Origin: Deltaproteobacteria bacterium
Lineage (GTDB): Bacteria > Myxococcota_A > Polyangia > Polyangiales > Ga0077539
Reading direction: 5' to 3'
Assembly: GCA_016704445.1 (NCBI GenBank)
Contig: JADJAE010000009.1
Span: 62,001 to 126,000, forward strand
Length of the DNA stretch: 64,000 nucleotides
Position 1 is the stretch's first letter; the number at the start of each line of letters is the position of its first letter. The notes below the pieces were generated by a model. It searched no databases and had not been told where the DNA came from. It was given only the letters and a program-made list of their open reading frames with translations. Positions 1 to 8,519 of this stretch are shown here, piece after piece. The position numbers and the translations under genes were made by a program.

Positions 1-1
1 G

Positions 2-745
2 GAGGTCGCAGCGCAGAGGCACCGTCTTCAGGAGGAGATCTACGCGGTGCAGCAGATCTATGCGCTGCGCAATCACCGCTTCGAGATCAACCCCTCGGCG
101 AACTTCTCGCTGAACGATCCGTTCGTGTCGCACACGGGCTTCGGCCTCTCGATGAACTACTGGATCTCGAACGTGCTCGCCGTCGGCGTGACGGGCGTGT
201 TCTTCCAGGGGCTCAACTCGACCTCGGACGTGAACTACTTCGTCGGCCGCTCGGCCGAGCTCGTGGTGCCGATCAACGAGTACCAGCTCGCGGCCGCGGT
301 GAACTTCTCGTACGTGCCCTTGTACGGGAAGTTCTCGATGTTCAACCGCTTCATCTTCCACTGGGACATGTACCTGACGGCCGGCGTCGGGATCATGCGC
401 ACGCGGCCCATCCCCGCGGTCGACCCGGAGGTCCGCTCCTTCGACTGGAACACGGCGATCCTCTTCGACGCGGGCCTCGGGTTCCGGGTGTTCGTGTCGC
501 GCTCGGTGGCCATCACCGCAGAGCTGCGCAACTTCATCTACCCGGAGCTCCTCGAGAACACCTCGACGAACCTCCCGGAGACGGGTTCGAACACCACCGG
601 CGGGCCGATCTCGACGACCTGCACGGCCTGTCGCCGCAACCCGGCCAACTGGACGAGCGAGAGCGCGCTCACGGACAACGTGATGCTCTCCGTGGGGCTG
701 ACGGTGTTCCTGCCGTTCAGCTTCTCGTATCACCTGCCCAAGTGA
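2..745 (+). CDS. Outer membrane beta-barrel protein (5' partial)
   Basis: The frame is open from base 2, so the start lies before the window; 247 residues are visible. The first 20 or so are a charged helical stretch ending in YALRNHRFEINPS, followed by about eight amphipathic strands with aromatic girdles and a strand-like C-terminus (TVFLPFSFSYHLPK). This is the pattern of the short outer-membrane beta-barrel domain common in myxobacteria. The next gene is a paralogue: its RYRENRLSLTPTVG segment and its PLRGKFALFQN strand match RNHRFEINPS and PLYGKFSMFNR here. It probably sits in the outer membrane; the ligand is unknown. The apparent GTG at 47 is unlikely to be the real start because coding quality continues upstream. 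Confidence 0.8.
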   Translation, partial: EVAAQRHRLQEEIYAVQQIYALRNHRFEINPSANFSLNDPFVSHTGFGLSMNYWISNVLAVGVTGVFFQGLNSTSDVNYFVGRSAELVVPINEYQLAAAVNFSYVPLYGKFSMFNRFIFHWDMYLTAGVGIMRTRPIPAVDPEVRSFDWNTAILFDAGLGFRVFVSRSVAITAELRNFIYPELLENTSTNLPETGSNTTGGPISTTCTACRRNPANWTSESALTDNVMLSVGLTVFLPFSFSYHLPK

Positions 746-764
746 GCGGTCGGAGCGAAGAAAG

Positions 765-1691
765 ATGGCATCGATGAAGCGCTTGTTTGGAACGCTGGTG
801 CTCGCGGGAGCGTCCCTGGCGGCCTCCGCCGCCGCCCAGGACATTCAGATCCGCGGCCCGCTGGCGGGCGCCCGCTCGGTGGCGCGCCTGGTCCGCTACC
901 GTGAGAACCGCCTGTCGCTGACCCCGACGGTCGGCATCACCCTCCAGGACGAGTTCTCCCGGGAGCTCTTCTTCGGCCTCCGTGCGAACTACCACTTCGC
1001 CGACTGGATCGGCGTAGGTGTTGGGTTCGTCGGCGCCGCTGGCCTCGACACCTCGCTCACCACGCAGATCACGGCCCGGTCGCCCGGCAACACGCCCAAC
1101 ATCCCTGCCCGGGCGAACTTCCCGCAGCAGATCGGCCGCCGCGACTACATGATCGACCTCTACGCGACCTTCATCCCGCTGCGCGGGAAGTTCGCGCTGT
1201 TCCAGAACCTCGTCGCCGACCTCGACCTGTACTTCGTCGCGGGCGTCGCCCTTGTGGGCGTCACCGAGCGCGCCGACTTCTCGCTCGGCTCGCAGACCAC
1301 CGGCCTCGACTCGGTCGCGGCCAACAACCTCCGTCGCTCGTGGGCCAACTCGCAGAGCGCTCGCGCGAGCCGCCTGGCCGTGGCGCCGACCTTCGGCTTC
1401 GGCCTCAACTTCTTCATCAACCGCTTCGTGTCGGTCAACGTCGAGTACCGCGCCACGCCCTTCAGCTGGAACCGCTCCGGCACCGACGAGAACTCCACGG
1501 TCAACCGCTGCGGCGCCGAAGGCAACGCCTCGTGCGAGGGCTTCTCCGACCTCGTCTCGACCTACTTCGAGACCAACGCGGCGCGCCGCGTCTCGGCGGT
1601 CACCTCGGACGACCGTACGCTCAGCTTCAACCAGATGGTCTCCCTCGGGGTCAGCATCTTCCTGCCGACCTCGCCCCGCATCGGTCCCTGA
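765..1691 (+). CDS. Outer membrane beta-barrel protein with signal peptide
   Basis: 308 residues. The N-terminus (MASMKRLFGTLVLAGASLAASAAAQ) is a clear Sec signal peptide with cleavage after AAAQ or AAA; a second ATG three codons in (774) is an equally good start. The mature part has alternating-residue strands (FFGLRANYHFADWIGVGVGF, IDLYATFIPLRGKFALFQN) and a strand-like end, typical of an outer-membrane barrel of 8-10 strands. It lies 19 bases after the preceding paralogue and is probably cotranscribed with it. Two Cys (RCGAEGNASCEG) may form a loop disulfide. Function beyond being an outer-membrane protein is not visible. Confidence 0.8.
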   Translation: MASMKRLFGTLVLAGASLAASAAAQDIQIRGPLAGARSVARLVRYRENRLSLTPTVGITLQDEFSRELFFGLRANYHFADWIGVGVGFVGAAGLDTSLTTQITARSPGNTPNIPARANFPQQIGRRDYMIDLYATFIPLRGKFALFQNLVADLDLYFVAGVALVGVTERADFSLGSQTTGLDSVAANNLRRSWANSQSARASRLAVAPTFGFGLNFFINRFVSVNVEYRATPFSWNRSGTDENSTVNRCGAEGNASCEGFSDLVSTYFETNAARRVSAVTSDDRTLSFNQMVSLGVSIFLPTSPRIGP

Positions 1692-1744
1692 CCCTCAATC
1701 CTCCGGCGGCGATCCTTCGCTACGCGCGACAGGAGGGCCGCCGG

Positions 1745-2767
1745 TCACTCCCCCCGCATACCCGGCGTGACGACCACCCAGCGCGGTGGCTGCCGTCGCG
1801 CTCGCTCCTCCGCAGCCCAGCGCTCACGGGTCTTCGCCGATCGTCGCCAGCGACGCAGCGAAGCCGCGCCCATCATCAGCAGGAACACCACCGTCACCAG
1901 CCCCGATCCAGCCCAGATCGGCGCCAGCGCGAAGCGGCTGCGGACGTCCTCGCGCCACTGCTCCTCCAGGGTCGCCAGCGAGGCGCCGAAGGCGGTGCGC
2001 ATCGCCTCAGGGAAGTCGTCTCCGCTCCGCAGACGCTCGGCCAGCACGGCGAAGCGCCCGGGGCCGTCGCGGCGCAGCAGCCACGCCACGATGTCGGCGC
2101 CCTGCGCGTAGGCGAGGTCGACCTGCTCGGTGCTGCCCCCGAAGCGCCCGTCGAGCTGCGCCCACGGCGCGAGGCCGCGCGTGAAGCTCGCCTGCGCCAT
2201 CGACTGGAAGCGCTCGAAGGAGTGCTCGCCCGACTGCTCCACCGCGAGGCCCTCGGTGAACCACCGCGGACCGGTGGCCTGCCCTGTGGCGGCGCCCCAC
2301 GCGAGGTGCGCGAGCTCGTGGCGGAGCACCTGCGCGACCCGCGTCGCGTCACCGGTCGACGGCGCCCTCGCGGAGACGAGGGTGAGGCCGATGGACGGAT
2401 ACGCGACCCCGGCGGCGTACTGCGGCGGCGGAAGCTCCGGGGGGCTGAGCGCCCGCATCGCGGCGGCGTCGGGCACGAGACGCACCGACAGGCGAGGGAG
2501 CTCCGGCATCCCCAGCGGGGTGCCCACCGCCCGCGCGTCACGCTCGGCGCGCGCCAGGGCCTCGGCGAAGACCGGGCGCATCGCGCGGGGATAGCTGACC
2601 GCCAGCGGCCCGAGCTGCTGGGTGGCGTAGTCCGCCGGAACGGCCGGGATGGAGAGCGCCATGTCGCGGGAGGCCATCGCGTCGTCGTGGCCGTGGGGCT
2701 GCGCCAGGGCCGCGGCGCTCATCAACCAGAGCGCCAGCGACAGGAGCCACAGGCGGAGGCGGCTCAC
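1745..2767 (-). CDS. Exported gluzincin-like metallopeptidase with C-terminal membrane anchor
   Basis: 340 residues from a GTG that overlaps the preceding stop (GTGA, 2764-2767), so it is the last gene of the truA operon. Residues 1-22 are a signal peptide (LWLLSLALWLMSAAALAQ). The catalytic motif HELAH is at about 150-154, followed by WFTEGLAVEQ, where the Glu is the likely third zinc ligand; this is the layout of MA-clan, M48/M61-like peptidases. A transmembrane helix near residue 300 (GLVTVVFLLMMGAASL) is followed by a basic cytoplasmic tail. The catalytic domain should face the periplasm. The substrate is unknown. Confidence 0.78.
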   Translation of the reverse strand: MSRLRLWLLSLALWLMSAAALAQPHGHDDAMASRDMALSIPAVPADYATQQLGPLAVSYPRAMRPVFAEALARAERDARAVGTPLGMPELPRLSVRLVPDAAAMRALSPPELPPPQYAAGVAYPSIGLTLVSARAPSTGDATRVAQVLRHELAHLAWGAATGQATGPRWFTEGLAVEQSGEHSFERFQSMAQASFTRGLAPWAQLDGRFGGSTEQVDLAYAQGADIVAWLLRRDGPGRFAVLAERLRSGDDFPEAMRTAFGASLATLEEQWREDVRSRFALAPIWAGSGLVTVVFLLMMGAASLRRWRRSAKTRERWAAEERARRQPPRWVVVTPGMRGE

Positions 2768-3453
2768 TCGACGCCCCGGTGGACGACCGAGAGGGTGGTG
2801 CGGGGCGTGGACTCGCCCTGCAGCAGCACCACCGCGCCGAGCACGCCGAGGACGACGCCCCCGACGACCAGCCAGGGCCACACGCGGGAGATCGCGGGCA
2901 CGCTCCGGGTGGGGGCGACCGGAGCGCTACGAGGGGGCGTCGCCGCGGTCGGCGAGGCGGCGGCGGGGGTCGATACGGCATGGTGGGTCACGGCGCCCTC
3001 CAGCAGAAGCACCACGGCGGGAGCGTCAAACGATCCTGCCTCGGGGGTGGCGACGAAGGCGTGGCGGCCCAGGTCGTAGACCCTTGGGGCGGTGCCCGCC
3101 GAGCGTGAGGTGAGGGTCACGAACCAGGCGCAGCCGAGCGCGTCGCCGACGCTGTCGAGGGTGCTGGCGTCCGCGTCGGTGGCGCGCAGGGCCCGGCGGG
3201 ACGCGGCCCGGTCGGCCTGATCGGCGGGCGTCGGCGACTCGCCCCGCAGGGCCTCTCGGGTGCTCGCGTCGGCGACGACGCGCCAGCTCGGGGAGGTGGA
3301 GAGCCGCTCCTCGGTCTCGCGCGCCAGCGTGCGCACGGCCTCGTCGGGATCACCCGCGACCGCGATGCACACCTTCGGCGGCGGGTCGGCGTGCGCGGCG
3401 AGCGGCGCGGCCACCAGGGCGAGGGCGAGGGCAAAGGGGCACGCGCGCTTCAT
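2764..3453 (-). CDS. Exported protein with C-terminal membrane anchor, unknown function
   Basis: 229 residues. The ATG overlaps the truA stop (ATGA, 3450-3453) and its own stop overlaps the next GTG, so it is translationally coupled on both sides. The N-terminus (KRACPFALALALVAAPLAAHA) is a signal peptide. The globular part begins VCIAVAGDPDEAVRTLARE and resembles periplasmic proteins that bind or report on envelope components, but no family is recognised. A Pro/Ala/Thr linker leads to one transmembrane segment (VWPWLVVGGVVLGVLGAVVLL) near the C-terminus. It shares the anchor layout with the downstream metallopeptidase, so the two may act together at the inner membrane; that is inference. Confidence 0.7.
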   Translation of the reverse strand: MKRACPFALALALVAAPLAAHADPPPKVCIAVAGDPDEAVRTLARETEERLSTSPSWRVVADASTREALRGESPTPADQADRAASRRALRATDADASTLDSVGDALGCAWFVTLTSRSAGTAPRVYDLGRHAFVATPEAGSFDAPAVVLLLEGAVTHHAVSTPAAASPTAATPPRSAPVAPTRSVPAISRVWPWLVVGGVVLGVLGAVVLLQGESTPRTTLSVVHRGVE

Positions 3454-4286
3454 GGCTTCTCCGCAGCGTCGGGGTAGAGATACCTGGCCGCGTAAGGGGG
3501 GCAGGGGCGCAGCGGATCGTCCGAGACGCGCCAGTCGTCCTTGATGAAGACCTCGTCGAGGTAGAGGCCCTGCGCCGGGGCGGTCATGCCGGAGAGGGTG
3601 CGGTCGTGGTCGGCGAGGCGCTTGACCACGGTGCCAGGCGGCAGTCGCTTGCGGCCCACGTCGACCAGGGTGCCGACGATCACCCGGACCATGTTCTTGA
3701 GGAAGGCCGTGCCCTCGACCTCGATGGCGATGAGGTCGTCGCGGCCCTGCCAGCGGTCGAGCACCTCGACGCGGAAGAGCGTGCGCACGGTGGTCTCGCG
3801 CTCGCAGTCGGCGGCGCGGAAGGCCGCGAAGTCGTGGGTGCCCACCAGCGCCACGGCCTCGCGGCGCATCAGCTCCACGTCGAGGTCGCCCCAGAGGTGC
3901 CACGCGCGGTCGCGCAGCAGCGGGTCGCGGTGCGGCGACGAGATGATCAGGTAGCGGTAGCGCTTGCCCGCGGAGGCGCGGCGCGGGTCGAAGTCGTCCT
4001 GCACCTGGCGGGCGTCGACGATGGCGATGCTGCGGGGCAGGCGGCCGGTGAGCCCCATGCGCCAGCCGTAGTCGGGGATGGTCGCCTCGGTGCGGAAGGC
4101 CGCGAGCTGCCCGTGGGCGTGCACCCCGGCGTCGGTGCGGCCCGCCCCTCGCACGATGACGCGCTCGCAGGCCATCACGCTGGCGGCGGTCTCGATCTCC
4201 TCCTGCACCGTGGGGACGCCTCGCTGGCGCTGCCAGCCGGAGAAGTCGGTTCCGTCGTAGCGGACAATCAATCGTACGGTAGGCAT
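3450..4286 (-). CDS. truA: tRNA pseudouridine synthase A
   Basis: Converts uridine to pseudouridine at positions 38-40 of the tRNA anticodon arm. 278 residues, the usual size for the family. The start MPTVRLIVRYDGTDFSGWQRQ is the standard TruA N-terminus, so this ATG is preferred to an in-frame ATG eight codons upstream. The catalytic motif GRTDAGVHA has its Asp at residue 52. The C-terminal MVRVIVGTLVDVG segment is also typical. First gene of an operon with the two envelope proteins that follow with overlapping starts and stops. Nothing abnormal. Confidence 0.96.
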   Translation of the reverse strand: MPTVRLIVRYDGTDFSGWQRQRGVPTVQEEIETAASVMACERVIVRGAGRTDAGVHAHGQLAAFRTEATIPDYGWRMGLTGRLPRSIAIVDARQVQDDFDPRRASAGKRYRYLIISSPHRDPLLRDRAWHLWGDLDVELMRREAVALVGTHDFAAFRAADCERETTVRTLFRVEVLDRWQGRDDLIAIEVEGTAFLKNMVRVIVGTLVDVGRKRLPPGTVVKRLADHDRTLSGMTAPAQGLYLDEVFIKDDWRVSDDPLRPCPPYAARYLYPDAAEKP

Positions 4287-4330
4287 CGCTCCACGGGTGT
4301 TTACCACCACGGATCACGCGGCGCCGTGGC

Positions 4331-4360
4331 TTGACAACGCGACCCCCGGGAGTGCCGAAT
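4331..4360 (+). promoter_or_regulatory. Possible sigma-70-type promoter for the YbjN-like gene
   Basis: A perfect TTGACA at 4331-4336 is followed after 18 bases by CCGAAT (4355-4360), a weak -10. It lies 47 bases before the GTG at 4407, in the divergent gap between truA and the YbjN-like gene. Only the -35 is convincing. Confidence 0.35.
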
Positions 4361-4406
4361 CGCCGCCGGTCGGGCGTCCGATCCGAACGAGTCAGCAGAG
4401 GGCCCA

Positions 4407-4874
4407 GTGGACGAAACGCAACTGAAGGAAGAGCTCGCTCACGCCGCAGTCCTCGTCGAGGACGTGATCCGCCGGATGGGCCTGGAGCCCGACAAGGTGA
4501 GCATCTCCGTCCCCGAGCCCAGCCGGGGCTGGTCGCTGATGCGCGGCAGCGCGGCGGTGGCGATCTTCCTCCGGCCCGCGCGCCCGGGCGAGGACTCGGC
4601 GCAGCTTCGCATCGTGGCCCCCATCATCCGCATCGGTTCGGGCGACCCGCAGCCGCTCTTCCGCGCCCTGCTCGAGCTCAACGCCGGCGGCCTCGGGGCG
4701 GTGTCCTTCGGTGTGCAGGAAGACCGCGTCGTCGTCGTGGCCGAGCGCCGCACCCTCGACCTCGAGCGCGCCGAGGTGGAGTTTCTCATCCACCGGGTGG
4801 GCGCGGTCGGCGACCACTACGACGACGAACTCATCGCGCGCTTCGGTGGCAGCCGCATCACCGACCCCTCGTAG
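4407..4874 (+). CDS. YbjN domain-containing protein
   Basis: 155 residues from GTG. The sequence has the alpha/beta layout of the YbjN/type III secretion chaperone-like family: an N-terminal helix, a central strand pair (VAIFLRPARPGEDSAQLRIV), then LFRALLELNAGGLGAVSFGVQ and a helix ending HRVGAVGDHYDDELIARFGG. The LLELNAG and DHYDDEL segments are characteristic. YbjN proteins are cytosolic and often affect stress responses, with no known enzyme activity. Its 3' end overlaps the next gene by 29 bases, so it is coupled to the barrel and multiheme cytochrome. Whether it helps their export is unknown. Confidence 0.75.
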   Translation: MDETQLKEELAHAAVLVEDVIRRMGLEPDKVSISVPEPSRGWSLMRGSAAVAIFLRPARPGEDSAQLRIVAPIIRIGSGDPQPLFRALLELNAGGLGAVSFGVQEDRVVVVAERRTLDLERAEVEFLIHRVGAVGDHYDDELIARFGGSRITDPS

Positions 4875-6300
4875 CCTCCGTCCCCTCGCGTCCGCGATCG
4901 CCCTGGGCATCGTCGCCTGCCCTGCGCGCTCCTTCGCGTTCGACGCCGAGGTGCGCGCGGAGTCCACGGCCTCGTCGTGGCAGGTGCGCGGCCCGGCCGG
5001 CGCCGCGGTGCTCTCGCTTCGTCGCTTCACCCAGACCCTCAGCCTCGCGGGCTCCTCTCGCTCGGACGACCCTCGCGCTCCGGTCGTGCGTCTGCGCGCC
5101 CGGCTGCGCATCGACAGCGACTTCGGAACGGCCTGCGATCCGGGCACCGACCGCTGCCTCGACGAGCTCAACCGCTCCCGCGCCGCGGAGTTCGCGCCCC
5201 TTTTCGCACGGCGCGCGGTCGACCTGCCCTTCGCGTTTCTCGAGGTGAGCGGGCTCGCCCGGGGGCGCGTCGACCTGCGGGCGGGTCGGCAGCTCATGGT
5301 CGATCCGCTGGGCTTCTTCCTCTTCGACGGCGGGCTCGCTCGACTCAACCTCGGCGAGGTGGCCTCCGTCGAGGCCTACGGCGGCTGGGAGACCCGCTCG
5401 GGCTTCCCCCTCTCCAACGGGCGCTACGAGCGCGACGGCCTGCTGCGTGCCGACCGCGCCGGATGGGACCGCTCCATCGCCACGGCGGTGCTCGACCGGG
5501 CCTCGGCCACGGTGCTGGGCGTCGCGGTCGATGTGAGGGCCTCGACACGCCTCGACGCTCGCCTCACGTGGCGCCGCATCTGGACCGCCGAGGGCGTCGC
5601 CGAGGAGGCCGTCGCCGCGCGCTCGGACCTCCAGCTCAGCGGCTCGGTGCGCGCCTTCGCGGAGGCCGTGTACATGGTCCCGATGGCGACGGTGACCACC
5701 GCGGCGCTGGGCGTCGAGGGGCTGCCGGCGCGCGGAGGGCGATGGTCCGTGGAGCTTCTGCGGGTGCGCCCGGTCTTCGACCTCACCTCCATCTGGGCGT
5801 CGTTCTGGATCGATCCTACGGACGAGGCGCGGGCCTCGCTGTCGCTGCCGCTCGCTCGCTCGGTGGACCTCTCGCTCGGCGCCTGGGTGCGTCGCTACGT
5901 GCTCGACAGCGAGGTCTCGGACAACTCCTCCCCGTCGCTCGGGGCGCCGCTCAACGTCGGCGGATCGGCCTCCGCGCGGGTGCGCCGACCTCGCTGGGAC
6001 GCCACGCTCCGGGCGTCGCTCGAGGGCGGAGCGCTCGGGATGCGGGGCAACGCCGACCTCGCGCTGCGGGCCTGGGTGATCCGCCGGACGCTGCGCATCG
6101 ACGGCCTCGTCTCCCTGGCCCACGTGCGCGACACCCTGAGGGACGACCGCAGCCTCGACGGCGTCGGCCTCGTGCTCGGGGCCACGGCGCCGCTCGGGCG
6201 CGTCGCCCAGGTGAGCGTGAGCCTCGAGGACGACATCAACACCGTGGTCGGCCATCGCGTGCGAGCGATCGGCGTGCTCGAGCTGAGGACCATCCCGTGA
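4846..6300 (+). CDS. Predicted outer membrane beta-barrel protein preceding a multiheme cytochrome
   Basis: 484 residues. The GTG at 4846 is chosen because it begins a good signal peptide (RSLRPLASAIALGIVACPARSFAF), although it overlaps the YbjN-like gene by 29 bases. The mature protein is a run of amphipathic strands with Arg/Asp/Trp-rich turns (ARGRVDLRAGRQLMVDPLG, FDLTSIWASFWIDPTDEARA) and a last strand VRAIGVLELRTIP, consistent with a barrel of 16 or more strands. No family is recognised. Its stop overlaps the GTG of a 13-heme cytochrome (GTGA, 6297-6300). That pairing resembles porin-cytochrome conduits, so it may be the sheath of an electron-transfer complex; this is inference. Confidence 0.6.
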   Translation: MAAASPTPRSLRPLASAIALGIVACPARSFAFDAEVRAESTASSWQVRGPAGAAVLSLRRFTQTLSLAGSSRSDDPRAPVVRLRARLRIDSDFGTACDPGTDRCLDELNRSRAAEFAPLFARRAVDLPFAFLEVSGLARGRVDLRAGRQLMVDPLGFFLFDGGLARLNLGEVASVEAYGGWETRSGFPLSNGRYERDGLLRADRAGWDRSIATAVLDRASATVLGVAVDVRASTRLDARLTWRRIWTAEGVAEEAVAARSDLQLSGSVRAFAEAVYMVPMATVTTAALGVEGLPARGGRWSVELLRVRPVFDLTSIWASFWIDPTDEARASLSLPLARSVDLSLGAWVRRYVLDSEVSDNSSPSLGAPLNVGGSASARVRRPRWDATLRASLEGGALGMRGNADLALRAWVIRRTLRIDGLVSLAHVRDTLRDDRSLDGVGLVLGATAPLGRVAQVSVSLEDDINTVVGHRVRAIGVLELRTIP

Positions 6301-7520
6301 GCACCTCCCTCCGATGGCCGCGCGCGCTCCTCGCGTTCGCGCTCACCCTCGCCGCCACCCTCGGTGGGCTGCTGGCGCAGCCCCGCCCCGCCGCTCCTCC
6401 CGCCGCGTCTCCCGCCACCGAGGCGCCGTCGCACCTGATCTATCCCACGCAGCGGCTCCCGCTCCGCTTCGATCACTCTCGGCACCTCGCGATGCCCCGC
6501 GTCACCTGCGCGAGCTGCCACCCCGCGGCGGTCACCAGCGCCCGCGTCGAGGACAGCCTGCTCCCGACCGAGGCCTCGTGCGCTCCCTGCCACGCCATCG
6601 ACCGCGAGCACCCGTCCTCCGCGGCTACCAACCCGCTGGGCGGGTGCGACCTCTGCCACGAGGGCTGGCGCGCCGAGACGCCGCTGCGGGTGGCGCGAGC
6701 GGAGATCCCTGCCGCCAACCTGCGCTTCTCCCACGCTCGCCACGCGGCGCAGGGCGTCCCCTGCGAGCGCTGCCACGCGGGCGTGCGGCGCGTCGGGCTC
6801 GCCACCCGGCTCGAGCTCCCGACCATGGCCTCCTGCGTCACCTGCCACCGCCCCGGCGGCGGCGCCCGATCGCTGCGATGTCTGTCACCTCACCGAGCCC
6901 GACGGTCGCCTCCGCACCCGCTTCGCCGACGGGTGGATGAACCCGCCGCGCTGGATGAGCGGCCTGCACCACGACGCGGACTTCTGGTTCACGCACCGGC
7001 TGAGCGCCGCGCAGGACGGGCGCCGCTGCGCGGTCTGCCACACCGAGGGAGAGTGCGCGGCCTGCCACGACGGCCGCGTGCGCGACCGGCGCACCCACCC
7101 CAACGACTACGTCACCATGCACGCCGTCGATGCCCGGATGAACAGCGATCGATGCGGCTCATGTCACCGCGCGTCGAGCTTCTGCGTCGCGTGCCACCAG
7201 CGCGCGGGCGTCGCGGCCTCGTCGTCGACGAGCTCCCGCGCCCTCGGTCGCTTCCACCCGCCGGCCTCGATCTGGTCCAGCGCGCCGGTCACGCTCCGGC
7301 ACCACGGCGCCGAGGCGCGCCGCGCAATGCGCACCTGCACCTCCTGCCACAGCGAGCAGGACTGCGTGACCTGCCACGCGACCCTCTCCCGAGGGGGTGG
7401 TGGCTTCTCGCCGCATCCGCCGTCGTTCATCGCCCGTTGCGGCTCGCTGCTGCGCGCCTCGAGCGCCCCTGCGCGCTCTGCCACGAGGACCTCGACGCCG
7501 TACGCGCCCGCTGCCGATAG
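6297..7520 (+). CDS. Multiheme cytochrome c (13 CxxCH), with two apparent compensating frameshifts
   Basis: Starts at GTG 6297 with a signal peptide (WPRALLAFALTLAATLGGLLAQ). The first frame carries CASCH, CAPCH, CDLCH, CERCH and CVTCH. At about 6850-6870, in a GGC-rich run, coding moves to the next frame, which carries CDVCH, CAVCH, CAACH, CGSCH, CVACH, CTSCH and CVTCH. At about 7430-7460 it returns to the first frame for CALCH and the stop. The shifts compensate, giving about 407 residues and 13 heme motifs with many lone His as possible distal ligands. This matches cytochrome c3-like/decaheme families in periplasmic or surface electron transfer. The shifts could be sequencing errors or real decay. 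Confidence 0.8.
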   Translation: MSTSLRWPRALLAFALTLAATLGGLLAQPRPAAPPAASPATEAPSHLIYPTQRLPLRFDHSRHLAMPRVTCASCHPAAVTSARVEDSLLPTEASCAPCHAIDREHPSSAATNPLGGCDLCHEGWRAETPLRVARAEIPAANLRFSHARHAAQGVPCERCHAGVRRVGLATRLELPTMASCVTCHRPGGGARSLRCLSPHRARRSPPHPLRRRVDEPAALDERPAPRRGLLVHAPAERRAGRAPLRGLPHRGRVRGLPRRPRARPAHPPQRLRHHARRRCPDEQRSMRLMSPRVELLRRVPPARGRRGLVVDELPRPRSLPPAGLDLVQRAGHAPAPRRRGAPRNAHLHLLPQRAGLRDLPRDPLPRGWWLLAASAVVHRPLRLAAARLERPCALCHEDLDAVRARCR

Positions 7521-7525
7521 GGCGA

Positions 7526-8464
7526 TCAGCCCTTGAGGAGCCGCAGCCGGATCTTCGAGTAGCGCGTCGAGAGCGCGTTTGGGGTCACGTCGTGCTCGAG
7601 GGCGACGTGCTTCTGCGTCACGCGCTGCCCCAGCCGGCGCGCCGCGATGTAGTCGAGGGCGGCGATGGTCGGCCGGTCGGCGGTCACCGCGCCGGGCGAC
7701 GCGGACACATACGAGGCCCACGCCGACAGCGCCTCGTCGACGTGCGCGGGGGCGCGGCCCAGCTTCGAGAGGGCGCCGCGGATGACCCCGCGGGACTCCT
7801 CGCTGGCCTCCGGGCGGGGACGATGCGCCTGCGACTTCGCGAGCGACGACGGACCCCGGGCGCCCGGTGGCGCGCCGCGTTCGAGCCATGACTTGAGCGC
7901 GAGCAGCTCGGCGTGGCGGGGGTGGCGTTGCAGCAGCGCACCCACGATCTCGACCCCTTCGGCGCATCGGCCCAGCCGGCCGAGGCACTGGGCGTACGAG
8001 GCGCCGACCTCCTCCTGCGAGGGCTGGGTGCGGAAGGCGCGCTGCAGGTGGGCGACGGCGTCTTGCGGGCGGCTGAGCGCGACGTCGAGCAGGTGGCCGA
8101 GGTTGTGGTGATACCAGGGGTTGGCCGGAGAGATCGCGACGGCCCGGCGAAACGACGACACCGCCATGCGGTAGTTGGCCTGGAGCGCCTGCGAGAGCCC
8201 CATCAGCGCGTGGCCCGCGTCGTCTTCGGGGCAGGACCTCAGCAGTCGCCGGAGGTGCAGCGCGGCGCGCCAGGGGCTCTCCTCGAGGAGCATCTCCGCG
8301 AGGTGCCGGTTGGCGAAGCAGGCCTCGGGGCTGCCCTCCACGGCGCGTGTCGCGAGCGCCTCGAGGAGGCCGCGCACGTGGTCTTTCGGGAGGTCACGCT
8401 GCAGCGCCTGCTCTGCGCGAATTCGCAGCGTGTTGAGCTCGTCCCCTGTGCCCGCCGCAGTCAT
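7526..8464 (-). CDS. TPR protein with C-terminal TFIIB/cyclin-box-like helix-turn-helix
   Basis: 312 residues from ATG 8464; an in-frame start 12 codons upstream is possible. Residues about 60-195 form TPR-like helix pairs (ALHLRRLLRSCPEDDAGHAL, AVSSFRRAVAISPANPWYHH, AVAHLQRAFRTQPSQEEVGA). After a basic linker, the last 65 residues read like the second cyclin repeat of archaeal TFB/TFIIB: PTIAALDYIAARRLGQ, then VTQKHVALEHDVTPNALSTRYSKI, matching the family pattern of AAxxYIAS, TQxEIA, V(T/S) and RY. It is probably a cytosolic DNA- or complex-binding protein. It is convergent with the cytochrome gene, with 5 bases between stops. Confidence 0.65.
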   Translation of the reverse strand: MTAAGTGDELNTLRIRAEQALQRDLPKDHVRGLLEALATRAVEGSPEACFANRHLAEMLLEESPWRAALHLRRLLRSCPEDDAGHALMGLSQALQANYRMAVSSFRRAVAISPANPWYHHNLGHLLDVALSRPQDAVAHLQRAFRTQPSQEEVGASYAQCLGRLGRCAEGVEIVGALLQRHPRHAELLALKSWLERGAPPGARGPSSLAKSQAHRPRPEASEESRGVIRGALSKLGRAPAHVDEALSAWASYVSASPGAVTADRPTIAALDYIAARRLGQRVTQKHVALEHDVTPNALSTRYSKIRLRLLKG

Positions 8465-8519
8465 CGCTTCGTTGATAGCCCGCACGCTGGGGGGGTGCAA
8501 GGCGCGGCGAGCCGGCGGA

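Noticed and set aside
1340..3079. Long plus-strand frames over 1-4 kb
   Set aside because: They are Arg/Ala/Pro-rich shadows of barrel and truA-operon genes, as expected at 70% GC.
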